DNA of 64,000 nt from positions 30,688 through 94,687 of the forward strand of contig NZ_BAFP01000271.1 in NCBI RefSeq assembly GCF_000308455.1, in the 5' to 3' direction. Positions 24,478-32,776 of this stretch are shown piece by piece; within the stretch, counting starts at the first letter, position 1, and each line of letters starts with the position of its first letter. Both the position numbers and the translations under genes were made by a program. This stretch comes from Nocardia abscessus NBRC 100374. GTDB taxonomy: Bacteria; Actinomycetota; Actinomycetes; Mycobacteriales; Mycobacteriaceae. Under the pieces are notes generated by a model. That model was not told where the DNA came from and made no database searches. It saw nothing but the letters and a program-made list of their open reading frames with translations.

Positions 24478-25899
24478 CTATGCGGCCGTTCCGCGCGCGG
24501 AGTGAGCGCGCGGCTTGGCGCGCGACTGCCCTTGCGCCGCATTGCCGTTGCGATGGCCGCTGCCTTGGCGCGATCCTCCACTGCCCCTGCGCGGTCCCCC
24601 ATTGCTCTGGCGCGGTCCGCCGTTGCCTTGGCGCGGTCCGCCGCTGCTACGGTACGGTCCGCCGCTGCTGCGGCGGTCGTCTTCACGTGCCGCCCGCTCG
24701 CTGTAGGAGGGCGCGACGAATGGGGCAATCGTGCCGACGAGCTCGGCCACCACGGGCGAATCGGCGGTGACCCGTTGCGGGGTCACGGTGATCTTGGCCT
24801 TGCGCATGAGGTCGGCCAGGTCGCGTCGTTCGCCGGGCAGCACCAGGGTGATCACTTCACCGGAGTTGCCTGCCCGCGCGGTACGGCCCGAACGGTGCAG
24901 GTACGCCTTGTGTTCGGCGGGCGGATCAACGTGCACGACCAGCTCGACACCGTCGACGTGCACGCCGCGCGCGGCCACATCGGTCGCCACCAGCACCAGG
25001 GCATCACCGGCGGCGAAGACCGCGAGGTTGCGGTCGCGGGCGCCCTGCGAGAGGTTGCCGTGCAGATCGACGGCCGGGATTCCGGCGAGGGTCAGCTGCT
25101 TGGCCAGTTTGCGAGCCTGGTGTTTGGTGCGCATGAACAGGATTCGCCGACCCGAGCCCGAGGCGAGCCGGTGTACGACCTCGCGTTTGGCTTCGACGCT
25201 CGCGGTTTCGAAAACGTGATGGGTCATGGCGGCGACCGGGGAGTTCGCCTCATCGACGGAATGCAGCTTGGCATCCGGCAGGAAGCGGCTGACCAGCTTG
25301 TTGACGCCGTTGTCCAGAGTGGCCGAGAACAGCAGGCGCTGACCGCCGTTCGGGGTGGCCGCGAGAATGCGAGTCACGCCTGGCAGGAACCCGAGGTCGG
25401 CCATGTGGTCGGCCTCGTCGATCACGGTGACCTCGACGGCATCCAGGGAGATCAGACGTTGGTTCATCAGATCCTCGAGCCGGCCGGGGCACGCGACGAC
25501 AATGTCGACGCCGGCGCGCAGCGCCCGGACCTGCCGGTTCTGCGAGACCCCACCGAAAATCGTGGTGACGGTCATGCGATAGGCCGCGGCGAGGGGTTCC
25601 AGCGCGGTCGCGATCTGGGTGGCCAATTCCCGAGTCGGCGCCAGCACCAGGCCGGTCGGGCGGCTCGGTGCGCGTCTACCGGCGAGACCGCCGCCGAGAC
25701 GGTTGACCATCGGAATGGCGAAGGCGAGCGTCTTGCCGCTGCCGGTCCGGCCGCGGCCCAGCACATCGCGTCCGGCCAGCGAATCGGGCAGGGTGTCGGT
25801 CTGGATCGGGAAAGGTTCGGTGATCCCGGCGCGAGTCAACGCCTTCACCAGCGGTGCGCTCACGCCGAGCGCGGCAAAAGAGATGTCAGCAGAACTCAT
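24478..25899 (-). CDS. DEAD-box RNA helicase
   Basis: A protein of 473 residues with the full DEAD-box motif set: Q-motif region FPIQTDTLP, Walker A GRGRTGSGKT, PTRELA, DEAD in VIDEADHMAD, SAT in LLFSATLD, and HRSGRTARAG. A C-terminal tail of ~60 residues repeats SSGGPRQGNGG-type units, an RGG-like RNA-binding tail. It resembles RhlE/DeaD-type helicases that remodel mRNA or rRNA, often in the cold. The leader of about 300 bases before the ATG is gene-free and can fold, which would fit cold-shock control, but that is inference. Confidence 0.9.
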   Translation of the reverse strand: MSSADISFAALGVSAPLVKALTRAGITEPFPIQTDTLPDSLAGRDVLGRGRTGSGKTLAFAIPMVNRLGGGLAGRRAPSRPTGLVLAPTRELATQIATALEPLAAAYRMTVTTIFGGVSQNRQVRALRAGVDIVVACPGRLEDLMNQRLISLDAVEVTVIDEADHMADLGFLPGVTRILAATPNGGQRLLFSATLDNGVNKLVSRFLPDAKLHSVDEANSPVAAMTHHVFETASVEAKREVVHRLASGSGRRILFMRTKHQARKLAKQLTLAGIPAVDLHGNLSQGARDRNLAVFAAGDALVLVATDVAARGVHVDGVELVVHVDPPAEHKAYLHRSGRTARAGNSGEVITLVLPGERRDLADLMRKAKITVTPQRVTADSPVVAELVGTIAPFVAPSYSERAAREDDRRSSGGPYRSSGGPRQGNGGPRQSNGGPRRGSGGSRQGSGHRNGNAAQGQSRAKPRAHSARGTAA

Positions 25900-26193
25900 A
25901 TGTGTTGCGGTGCCTTTCGGGCATCAGGTGGTGCCCGGGCCGTCTGCGGACCTTTCCGGGTCCGCGCCGGGGGCACGAAATGGCGAGATTGCCGATGGGC
26001 AAAATCGATCGCCGTAATAAGAGCGGATGCGGCAAGCGCTGGTTGCGAAGCGAATGCGATCTACGACGCTTGGCGTGACAGGTCACGCACTCGATCGACA
26101 ATAGCCTGTGATGGACGGTTCGTGCTCATCGGGTGACATTTGTCGCCTCTGGACACGGCTGGGCCGCCAGGCTCGTGTTCGGCCGCCTTGGTA
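25900..26193 (-). promoter_or_regulatory. Gene-free leader upstream of the DEAD-box helicase
   Basis: A stretch of 294 bases with no credible gene between usfY and the helicase. Close to the helicase ATG it contains self-complementary G/C blocks (around GGTCCGCAGACGG and GGGCACCACCTGATGCCC) that could fold in mRNA. No known riboswitch is recognised. Confidence 0.35.
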
Positions 26194-26526
26194 TCAGTGC
26201 CCCCGCTGATCAGTGAGAGTCAGGCCTTCCTTGGCCTTGACCCGCCGGTGCTCGAGCAGTATCCACGCGACGCCTGAGCCAACCAGCGCCGCAGCGGCGA
26301 TGGCACCGACAACGGCCCACCCGGCGAATCCGTAGCCGGCTGCGGTCAGGGTCAACGCCAAAGCGACGATCCCCATCGCGCACAGAACAATTCCGGGGAT
26401 GTTGTAGCCATCTTCTATCCCCTCACCGGCATGGCTTCTGGTTGTGCGGCCGTCATCCGGAAACTCGCCGCGAGTCCGGCCGCGGCGATGGTGTGCCGGT
26501 ACCGGGTGCTGGTTCGAGACGGTCAT
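26194..26526 (-). CDS. usfY: UsfY-like stress membrane protein
   Basis: A protein of 110 residues starting MTVSNQHPVPAHHRRGR. The core RTTRSHAGEGIEDGYNIPGI followed by two membrane helices (about residues 48-68 and 72-92) and EHRRVKA matches the mycobacterial UsfY family, named from its place upstream of usfX-sigF. The ATG at 26526 follows a GGAGG site; the frame is open to 26661 but that part is not conserved. A SigF-type promoter (GTTT-N15-GGGTAG) lies 47 bases upstream, in keeping with general-stress control. The molecular role of UsfY is unknown. Here it is not next to sigF. Confidence 0.72.
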   Translation of the reverse strand: MTVSNQHPVPAHHRRGRTRGEFPDDGRTTRSHAGEGIEDGYNIPGIVLCAMGIVALALTLTAAGYGFAGWAVVGAIAAAALVGSGVAWILLEHRRVKAKEGLTLTDQRGH

Positions 26527-26572
26527 CGGGCTACCTCCACTTCCCCGCGTGTGCGGCAACGGTGCCGACGGG

Positions 26573-26597
26573 CTACCCGTGATCCGGACCGGTAAAC
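26573..26597 (-). promoter_or_regulatory. SigF-type promoter of usfY
   Basis: Read leftward: GTTT (26597-26594), 15 bases, GGGTAG (26578-26573). This fits the actinobacterial SigF/SigB-group consensus GTTT-N15-17-GGGTAT, ending 47 bases before the usfY ATG. Confidence 0.6.
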
Positions 26598-26599
26598 TG

Positions 26600-26925
26600 C
26601 GGGCCCTCGATTCGCTTTCGCGAGCCCAGCCCATGCTGCGCCGCGGGGAGGTCGGGCCCATTTTCGGTGGCGGCGAGGCCGATCAGCTCGCGCCCGCGGC
26701 GCGCTCGGGCAGCGCGCCAAACAAGCCGTCGACGCCGGTCTGCTCACCGTGATGCCCGGATTCCGCACCGCCGCAGTCGAGCCCACCGGCAACGGCTGGC
26801 ACACGCTGGTGTCGGATGCCGGTCGCCGGATCGAGGATGTGGATCGGGTGGTGGAGTTGACCGGGTTCCGCCCGCAGCTGTCGTGGCTGTCGGAAATCCC
26901 AGGCTGGCATCCTGATGGGAACTCA
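26600..26925 (+). pseudogene. Frameshifted fragment of an FAD/NAD(P)-dependent oxidoreductase
   Basis: One frame reads RRGEVGPIFGGGEADQL. After a one-base shift a second frame reads RGALGQRAKQAVDAGLLTV and then MPGFRTAAVEPTGNGW up to DRVVELTGFRPQLSWLSEI. Together these match the middle of flavin oxidoreductases with the GGGEADQLPARGALG block and VVVxTGFRPDLS. Both ends are missing, so this is a gene relic. Confidence 0.6.
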
Positions 26926-26943
26926 CACCTGGTGTCGCTCGGG

Positions 26944-28023
26944 TCAGGGAATCAGGATGACCTTGCCGACTATCTCTCCACCGGCGTCGCGAACGTCGAC
27001 AGTGTCCGCTTCCGCCCGCAGCTGTGCGGCCACTTCGAAACCCAGCTCTCGGCCCTCGACGCGGGCGGCCAGTTCGGTCACATGGGCGATCCGTTCGGCG
27101 GCGCGGGCATGGACAGTGGGCAGTTCGGACAAGGGCAGCCGTTCGGCCACCGCGATCTCCAGATCTCCGGCGTCGACGCGAGCGACCAGCGTGGCGAGCT
27201 GAGCGGCGTCGCTGTACGCGAAGGGCCGCACTGCCCGCACCCCGCGCCCGACATCCTGCGGGACGGGAGTGGTCGTGCTGACGTACACCCCACCGTCGGC
27301 GACCAGGTTCGCCAACTCCGTGTTCTCCTCCGGGCTGCTGGGCGCCAGGTTCAGCACCACATCGAACCGCTGTCCGGCCACCGCCTGCACGACGGGGGTT
27401 TCGGTGTAGTCGATGATCCGCTGCGCGCCGTAGGAGCTAGTGCGGTCACGGCTGCGCGGGCTGGCGGTCGCGGTCACGGTGGCACCGGCCTGCACGGCGA
27501 GCTGGACGGCGTACCCACCCACCGCGCTGCCCGCACCATTGATCAAAACACCCTGCCCGGGCTTCAGACCGGCGTGTTCGAACAATGATTGCCAGGCCGT
27601 GAGCCCAACCAAAGGCAGGGCCGCGGCGTCCGCGAGTTCGACGCTGCCGGGAGCGGAAGCCAGTATCTCGGCGGGCGCGGCAACGTACTCGGCGGCTGCG
27701 CCGGGCGCGGTCACCGGCAAGACCGCGACCACCGCGTCCCCGACGCTCCAGCCGGTCACCCCCTCGCCGACTTCGGTGATCACACCAGCCATGTCGACGT
27801 TCGGAATATGCGGGAAGGTCACCGGGACAACGTCTTGTCGAAAACCCGCGCGGAGCCCGGCGTCCGCGTCGTTGTACGAGGTGCCGGCCACCTGCACCAC
27901 CACCTGACCCGCCTCCGGGACCGGACGGTCCGCCTCCTCGTAGATCAGCACATCACTTCCGCCGTAGGAGTGGTACCGCACTGCCTTCATGGACTCTCCG
28001 CTTTCCCTACTTGCTTCGGTCAT
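26944..28023 (-). CDS. Zinc-independent quinone/NADPH oxidoreductase (MDR superfamily)
   Basis: A protein of 359 residues (or 348 from the second start at 27990). MKAVRYHSYGGSDVL opens the GroES-like domain. The nucleotide-binding motif NGAGSAVGGYAVQLA lies near residue 155. Zinc-ligand cysteines are absent, as in QOR-type enzymes. It should reduce quinones or enones with NADPH. The ATG at 28023 has AAGGAG six bases upstream; the inner ATG also has GGAG five bases upstream. The promoter matches the ECF41-type promoter of the flavoprotein-sigJ operon, so it is a predicted second target of SigJ. Confidence 0.85.
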   Translation of the reverse strand: MTEASRESGESMKAVRYHSYGGSDVLIYEEADRPVPEAGQVVVQVAGTSYNDADAGLRAGFRQDVVPVTFPHIPNVDMAGVITEVGEGVTGWSVGDAVVAVLPVTAPGAAAEYVAAPAEILASAPGSVELADAAALPLVGLTAWQSLFEHAGLKPGQGVLINGAGSAVGGYAVQLAVQAGATVTATASPRSRDRTSSYGAQRIIDYTETPVVQAVAGQRFDVVLNLAPSSPEENTELANLVADGGVYVSTTTPVPQDVGRGVRAVRPFAYSDAAQLATLVARVDAGDLEIAVAERLPLSELPTVHARAAERIAHVTELAARVEGRELGFEVAAQLRAEADTVDVRDAGGEIVGKVILIP

Positions 28024-28059
28024 CGGCTTCTCCTTCGATTCACAGGGTGTCGGCCACCA

Positions 28060-28109
28060 GACACCGCATGATCGATCGCCGTGACAGGTGTATGAGGCAG
28101 ATCACTCCA
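28060..28109 (-). promoter_or_regulatory. ECF41/SigJ-type promoter of the quinone oxidoreductase
   Basis: Read leftward: TGGAGTGATCTGCCTCA (28109-28093), six bases, TGTCACG (28086-28080), 16 bases, then TGTC preceded by GCGG (28063-28060). The upstream block is identical over 17 bases to that at 14066-14082, and the box spacing is the same. Confidence 0.65.
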
Positions 28110-28332
28110 CGTGCTCAGCTCGACTTCGCCGCAAGGGGCAGCACCAGCGGTGGCGCACGTCACGCCCGCGTGGTGTCACACGCCCATGGCCGGCGGTGTC
28201 TGATGCCCGACCAGTTACACCATCGGGAAGCCGATAGAGATGCCGCGAACGGCATCCGGCACCCCGTCGGCGACGAACGGCCCGGCCGGATCGAGGACGA
28301 GCCCGACTCGCCTGCACCTGAAGGAGAAGCCC

Positions 28333-28725
28333 ATGAACCTCGCCCTCTGGATCGTCGCCGGGCTGCTTGCCACCCTCTCCCTGTTCGGCGGCGCCACCAA
28401 GGCGTTCATGCCCAAGGACAAACTGGACGAACTGGGCAGAAAGTCAGGTGGGGGATGGACCGAGCACGCCAGCGCCGGATTCGTCAGAACCCTCGGCGGC
28501 CTCGAAATCCTGGCCGCGGCCGGTCTGATCCTGCCCGCCGTGCTCGACATCGCACCGGTGATGGTGCCGGTGACCGCCGTGTGCTGGATCCTGCTGATGA
28601 TCGGCGCGATGATCACCCACGCCCGCTACGGCCAGTACAAATACGTCGCGCTGAACGTCGTCTACCTCGCTGCGGCCGCCTTCGTGGCCTGGGGCCGCTT
28701 CGGCCCCGAGTCCTTCACCGGCTGA
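28333..28725 (+). CDS. DoxX family membrane protein
   Basis: A protein of 130 residues starting MNLALWIVAGLLATLSLFGG, with four membrane segments (about 3-22, 48-70, 75-95 and 105-122) and the conserved helix-2 TLGGLEILAAAGLILP. This is the DoxX/DoxX-like fold found in small redox-linked membrane proteins. AAGGAG lies six bases before the ATG, which sets the start inside a longer frame. It is divergent from the quinone oxidoreductase gene, and DoxX proteins are frequent members of ECF41 regulons, but no matching promoter points toward it. Confidence 0.82.
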   Translation: MNLALWIVAGLLATLSLFGGATKAFMPKDKLDELGRKSGGGWTEHASAGFVRTLGGLEILAAAGLILPAVLDIAPVMVPVTAVCWILLMIGAMITHARYGQYKYVALNVVYLAAAAFVAWGRFGPESFTG

Positions 28726-28929
28726 TTCGGGTAAGCCGCCAGCGGGTCGCGCCATGCGGTTCGGCGGTGCCGACGCCGACTGCCGTGCGCGGCGTGATGC
28801 TTCTCTGAGCTCCGCAAGTTCGCGCGGGTCCCGTCCGGCACGGAGGCGGGCAGCCTCTCGGGTCGGTAGTCGATGGTCGGTCCGGGCGTGTCTGTTCTAC
28901 GGTTCGGGGCCGCTTTCCGGCGTGCTGGG

Positions 28930-30024
28930 TCAGGGTTCGGGGTGTGGGAGTGGGTGTGCGCGGAAGAAGTCCCAGATGATGTGGTTGGCGTTGATGGTGG
29001 TGGTGACTGTGCCGGTCAGGGCGACGGGGACGGTTGTGGTGTCGCCGCCCGGCCAGGTGTGGCCGCCGCCGTCGATGGTGTAGAGCTGCACGGTGGCGTC
29101 GTCGGCGCAGGGGTAGGTGGTGCGGGTGGTGTCGGTGGTGATCTGTTCGGTGGTCGGGTCGGGCCGGCAGCCGTTGTGGCCGGCCCATGCCGCGGTCTGG
29201 GCGGGGATGGATTCGGGTTTGGGGACGTTGTCGGCGTAGGGGGTGAGGTCGCGTTGTCGGCCGAGGGTCCGTGGTGTTCCGTCGGTGGCGGGCAGCAATT
29301 CACCGGCCGGGTTGAGGCCGCCGGTGTAGGCCAGGATCGGATCGGCGGTGCCGTGGAAGACGGTGACGGGAATCGGGCGCGAAGGGCTGCACCACGGGAA
29401 GTTCTGGATACCGGCGACGGTGGCGATCGCGGCGAAGCGGTCGGCGAGCTGGCAGGCCACGGAGGAGGTGGTGAACGCTCCCATCGACAATCCGGTCATG
29501 TAGATGCGGCGCCGGTCGATGCACAGGGTCTGTTCGAGGTGGGTGAGCAGTTCGGAGAGGTAGGTGATGTCGGGGCTGCCCAGCCCGAAGTCCCACCTCG
29601 GGACCGCCGCTGAGTACACCTCAGGGGTAATGGTCACAAAGCCGTGCCGGAGACCGTATTCGCCGAGCCCGCTCCACTGGCGTTGCATGAGCGCGGGTTG
29701 CAGGTAGCCGTGTATGTCGAATACCACCGGCATCGGCGTGCCCGCGCCGGTGGCGGGGACGTCGCGGATATAGCTGCCGAACCGGCCAGCGGCGCCGAAC
29801 GATTCGATCGTGGTGCCCGCAGACACCGCGGAGCTACCGCAGCCGGTCGAGGGCGCCGGATCAAGTGCACCGGCCGCGGGTGGGGCGGCGGCCGCCACCG
29901 TGTAGGACGACAGTGCGGTGAACAGCGCCGCGGCCACTGCGCCGAGACGTCTTCTGCGCCGGGAGCCGCACTGTCCGGCACCGTTTTGTTGCAGGGCGGT
30001 GGGTCGGTCGTGATGGTGGGACAT
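28930..30024 (-). CDS. Secreted PHB-depolymerase-like (LpqC family) esterase
   Basis: A protein of 364 residues. The N-terminus is basic (SRRRRRLGAVAAALFTALSS) and ends in an AAAAPP signal-peptide region, so export is likely. The catalytic fold shows FDIHGYLQ (oxyanion region), the nucleophile elbow GLSMGAF, HGTADPI near the acid and GGGHTWPGG for the catalytic His. This matches polyhydroxybutyrate-depolymerase/feruloyl-esterase-like proteins such as LpqC. GGAAGG lies six bases before the ATG at 30024. It follows a TetR gene by 56 bases on the same strand and is presumably controlled by it. The true substrate is unknown. Confidence 0.82.
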   Translation of the reverse strand: MSHHHDRPTALQQNGAGQCGSRRRRRLGAVAAALFTALSSYTVAAAAPPAAGALDPAPSTGCGSSAVSAGTTIESFGAAGRFGSYIRDVPATGAGTPMPVVFDIHGYLQPALMQRQWSGLGEYGLRHGFVTITPEVYSAAVPRWDFGLGSPDITYLSELLTHLEQTLCIDRRRIYMTGLSMGAFTTSSVACQLADRFAAIATVAGIQNFPWCSPSRPIPVTVFHGTADPILAYTGGLNPAGELLPATDGTPRTLGRQRDLTPYADNVPKPESIPAQTAAWAGHNGCRPDPTTEQITTDTTRTTYPCADDATVQLYTIDGGGHTWPGGDTTTVPVALTGTVTTTINANHIIWDFFRAHPLPHPEP

Positions 30025-30080
30025 GGAACACCTTCCGGAGCGGGTCCCGTCGTCGACGGCGGGGACATCGAGCGCGCGTG

Positions 30081-30683
30081 TCATTGCGGGGTCACGGGAG
30101 CGTCGGGGTCGCGATAGCCCAGAGCTGCCGCGACGGTGAGGACCTGCTCGGTGACCCGCATAGGGTCGGCGGGGCAGTCGCTGTCGACGAGCCACTGGCT
30201 GAACAGCGAGAACATGCCCCCGGTTACGAACGTCACCAGCACATCGGTGCCCATGAGGTCCAACCCCGGCACCAATGGCCGACCCGATTCGTCGCGCCAG
30301 CAGCGGACCGCCTCGATGACCGCCTGCTTGATCGAATACGCGCACGATCCCGTCACCAGGCCCCGATAGAAGACCTGGTACCGCGCCAGGTGCTCGGCGC
30401 CCAGCAACGTCATCTCCCGGGCCCCGCCACACTGCGCCAACCGGGGGAACAACTCACGCTCGATCAGGTCGATCCCGGCCGCCACGACCACCGCATCCCT
30501 GTCGGCGAACTGCAGATACATCGCCTGGCGACTCATATCCGCAGCCTCGGCCAGCACGGTCACCGGCACCGCGGTATCTCCCCGCTCACTCACCAACCGC
30601 ACCGCGGCAGCGAACAACCGCGCCCGCGAACGCCGCACCCGTCGATCGGAGACCGAAGACACGGGAGAAGAACGACTACGCAC
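30081..30683 (-). CDS. TetR/AcrR family transcriptional regulator
   Basis: A protein of 200 residues from a GTG at 30683. The helix-turn-helix is at about residues 30-60 (VTVLAEAADMSRQAMYLQF), and a C-terminal ligand domain of unknown type follows. A longer frame to 30719 would start inside the operator. Leftward promoter boxes TTGTCA, 17 bases, TACATT end seven bases before the GTG, which predicts a leaderless mRNA. A perfect TTGACA-AC-TGTCAA palindrome overlaps this promoter, so it is probably autoregulated together with the downstream secreted hydrolase. Confidence 0.8.
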   Translation of the reverse strand: MRSRSSPVSSVSDRRVRRSRARLFAAAVRLVSERGDTAVPVTVLAEAADMSRQAMYLQFADRDAVVVAAGIDLIERELFPRLAQCGGAREMTLLGAEHLARYQVFYRGLVTGSCAYSIKQAVIEAVRCWRDESGRPLVPGLDLMGTDVLVTFVTGGMFSLFSQWLVDSDCPADPMRVTEQVLTVAAALGYRDPDAPVTPQ

Positions 30684-30712
30684 GCCGCAAAATGTAGACG
30701 ACCGGCAATTGT

Positions 30713-30726
30713 TTGACAACTGTCAA
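30713..30726. promoter_or_regulatory. TetR operator palindrome over the promoter
   Basis: TTGACAACTGTCAA is a 14-base inverted repeat with a two-base centre, overlapping the predicted -35 region of the TetR-hydrolase transcript. Confidence 0.55.
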
Positions 30727-31116
30727 TTATCGTCCGAGGTGCAAACCTGCCGGGTTGCCCGCCGGGGCCGGCATCGGTGCGGGTACACGCACCATGACCT
30801 CAGCGTATTGGTGGCAACAGGTGTTCCCCGGCTTGCTGGGGCGGGTTCTCGTCACGGCCGAGAACTGATCAAGCCGCCGCGGTTTCAGCCGCCACGGCAC
30901 ACACTCGTAATGACCACTGTGGCGGAAGTCCATCGGGCAGAACCCGGGCAAACCGGATCACATGACGATGGTGGCCTGTCTGCTGAATCGCCTTCCGCCG
31001 TAGCCGCATCCACAGCGCCGGCGCCGTCGATAAATTACCTGCCAGGCCCGCGATCAGGTCGCGTCCCCGTCGAGGAAGAATGGGTCAGTTTTCGAGGGTG
31101 CGTTGGTCGGGTGTGG

Positions 31117-31998
31117 TCATGCGCGGATCTGGTCGTGGTTGCCGGCGAAGGCGAGGTAGCGGGGGATGATCTGTTCGGGGTTGGCCCACAGCAGGTCGTG
31201 TCCGACTCCGGGGTAGATCTCGACCTCGGCCGACCGGATGTGTTGGCGGGCGCGCTCTCCCGCGTGTTCGACGTCGTTCACCACCGTTTCGGCGCCGAAG
31301 ACCACGAGAGTCGGGGCGGTGATGAGTGCCAGTTGCTCGTCGGTGAACGGGCGGTCCCATGGCATGCCGGGCCGGAATTCAGTCGTGGCCCGCACCAGGG
31401 CGAATTCTTCGTCGTCGAGTTCGAAGCCTGGCATCAGCCAATTGTTGAACTTCCGCATCCGTTCGGGCGTGGGCCGCATCCCGGCCACCAGGAACTTGAA
31501 CAGCAGGCTCGAGCGCGGTTTGGCGAAGGTCGACGCGCTCGGCTCGAGCATGGTCAGACTTGCCAGTCGATCGCTGCGGTGTACCGCGATGGCACCCGCC
31601 AGCCATGCCCCGAGGGAGTTTCCGGCCAGATGGACACGATCGACGCCGAGTCCATCGAGCGTCTCGGCCATCCAGGTCGCGATGTCTTCGGTGTCGCGCA
31701 CGGGGGCCGTTTGTTTGCAGTGCCCTGCCCAACCGATGACGTCGGGTGTGTAGACGACGCGATCGCGGGACAGCTCTGCGATGAACCGCCACCACACCTG
31801 ACCGTTTCCCCCGATGCCTGGCAGCAGCACGATCGGCACACCCGCACCGTTTCCTGATCTGCGTACTCGGGTCGTCCCGAACGATGTCTCGACGTCGATC
31901 TGACTCGAAGGCACCGGCCATTTCGCGGCGACCGCATCATAGGCGCGCAGGAAGTTCGCTTTCGCTTCCTCGCTGGTGAATCTCCCGATCTTCGGCAT
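31117..31998 (-). CDS. Alpha/beta hydrolase
   Basis: A protein of 293 residues. LLPGIGGNGQVWW carries the oxyanion loop, AGNSLGAW the nucleophile Ser near residue 127, VVFGAE the acid strand and VGHDLLW the catalytic His near residue 271. There is no signal peptide. The fold is that of meta-cleavage hydrolases, haloperoxidase-like hydrolases and esterases, with no clue to the substrate. It is divergent from a TetR gene, and three related palindromes lie in the gap, so the pair forms a typical repressor-target module. Confidence 0.82.
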   Translation of the reverse strand: MPKIGRFTSEEAKANFLRAYDAVAAKWPVPSSQIDVETSFGTTRVRRSGNGAGVPIVLLPGIGGNGQVWWRFIAELSRDRVVYTPDVIGWAGHCKQTAPVRDTEDIATWMAETLDGLGVDRVHLAGNSLGAWLAGAIAVHRSDRLASLTMLEPSASTFAKPRSSLLFKFLVAGMRPTPERMRKFNNWLMPGFELDDEEFALVRATTEFRPGMPWDRPFTDEQLALITAPTLVVFGAETVVNDVEHAGERARQHIRSAEVEIYPGVGHDLLWANPEQIIPRYLAFAGNHDQIRA

Positions 31999-32020
31999 TG
32001 GACGCCCCTTTCATCCGTTT

Positions 32021-32082
32021 GATGGTATGAACGTACCATCTTGCTGGTATGACCATACCACTTATGCGGTATGGTCATACCA
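32021..32082. promoter_or_regulatory. Three related TetR operators
   Basis: GATGGTA-TGAACG-TACCATC (32021-32040), TGGTATG-AC-CATACCA (32045-32060) and GGTATG-GT-CATACC (32068-32081) lie between the divergent hydrolase and TetR genes. The last two are near-exact copies with centres 22 bases (two helical turns) apart. Confidence 0.65.
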
Positions 32083-32125
32083 ACTAGTCGAGAAGGCCCG
32101 ACACTAAGAGGAAGGCGAGGTCCCC

Positions 32126-32764
32126 TTGCCACGATTGGTCGACCATGAGGTGCGGCGCCGCCAGATAACAGATGCCGTGCGCCGAGTCATCGTCGGCGGC
32201 GGCCTGGAAGCGGTGACCTTCCAAACAGTCGCCGCCGAGGCCGGTATCTCGATACGGCTGGTGCAGTACTACTTCGGAACCAAGAACGAGTTCCTGCTGG
32301 CGACCCACCGATCGGTCATGCAAGACGCCGGTGCTCGATTCCTCCAACGATGGACCACACTGGGGCCCGACGCCACACCCCGAGAGGCGATCCACGCGGT
32401 CCTGACCGAACTGCTGCCCTTGGACGAGCAGCGCCGGGAAGAAGTCATCGTGCTCGGAGTGTTCGCGACCGCGGCGATCGCCGGCCGGGGCATCACCGCC
32501 GAAGAAACCTTCGCCGCGCCACAAGCCCTCGCCGCGATAGTCACCGACCAACTCCGGCGTACCCGCCGCTTCGACCGATCAGGCCCGAACGCCCCCGAAC
32601 GCGACGCCGAACTCATCACCATGACGATCGGCGGACTGTCCCAGGCCATGCTCCAGAACTTCATCACCCCCCAATCCGCGCTCGAACTCATTGACCATCT
32701 GCTCGATCGCGTGCTGGGGACGAACACCGCAGACACCGACACATCCCGCTCGGCATCGAACTGA
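32126..32764 (+). CDS. TetR/AcrR family transcriptional regulator
   Basis: A protein of 212 residues with a TTG start (a GCGAGG site lies five bases upstream; no ATG fits). The helix-turn-helix is at about residues 28-55 (FQTVAAEAGISIRLVQYYF), the form seen in BetI/AcrR-like repressors. A typical ligand domain follows, ending with a polar tail. It diverges from the alpha/beta hydrolase gene and should bind the GGTATG-N2-CATACC palindromes between them. Confidence 0.82.
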   Translation: MPRLVDHEVRRRQITDAVRRVIVGGGLEAVTFQTVAAEAGISIRLVQYYFGTKNEFLLATHRSVMQDAGARFLQRWTTLGPDATPREAIHAVLTELLPLDEQRREEVIVLGVFATAAIAGRGITAEETFAAPQALAAIVTDQLRRTRRFDRSGPNAPERDAELITMTIGGLSQAMLQNFITPQSALELIDHLLDRVLGTNTADTDTSRSASN

Positions 32765-32776
32765 GCGCCACCAGAG

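Noticed and set aside
24415..26136. 573-codon rightward frame over the helicase gene
   Set aside because: It mirrors the DEAD-box helicase codon by codon on the opposite strand and has no recognisable domain.
26749..27588. Rightward frame of 279 codons over the quinone oxidoreductase
   Set aside because: Only its first ~60 codons are meaningful (the flavoprotein relic); the rest is antisense to a well-supported gene.
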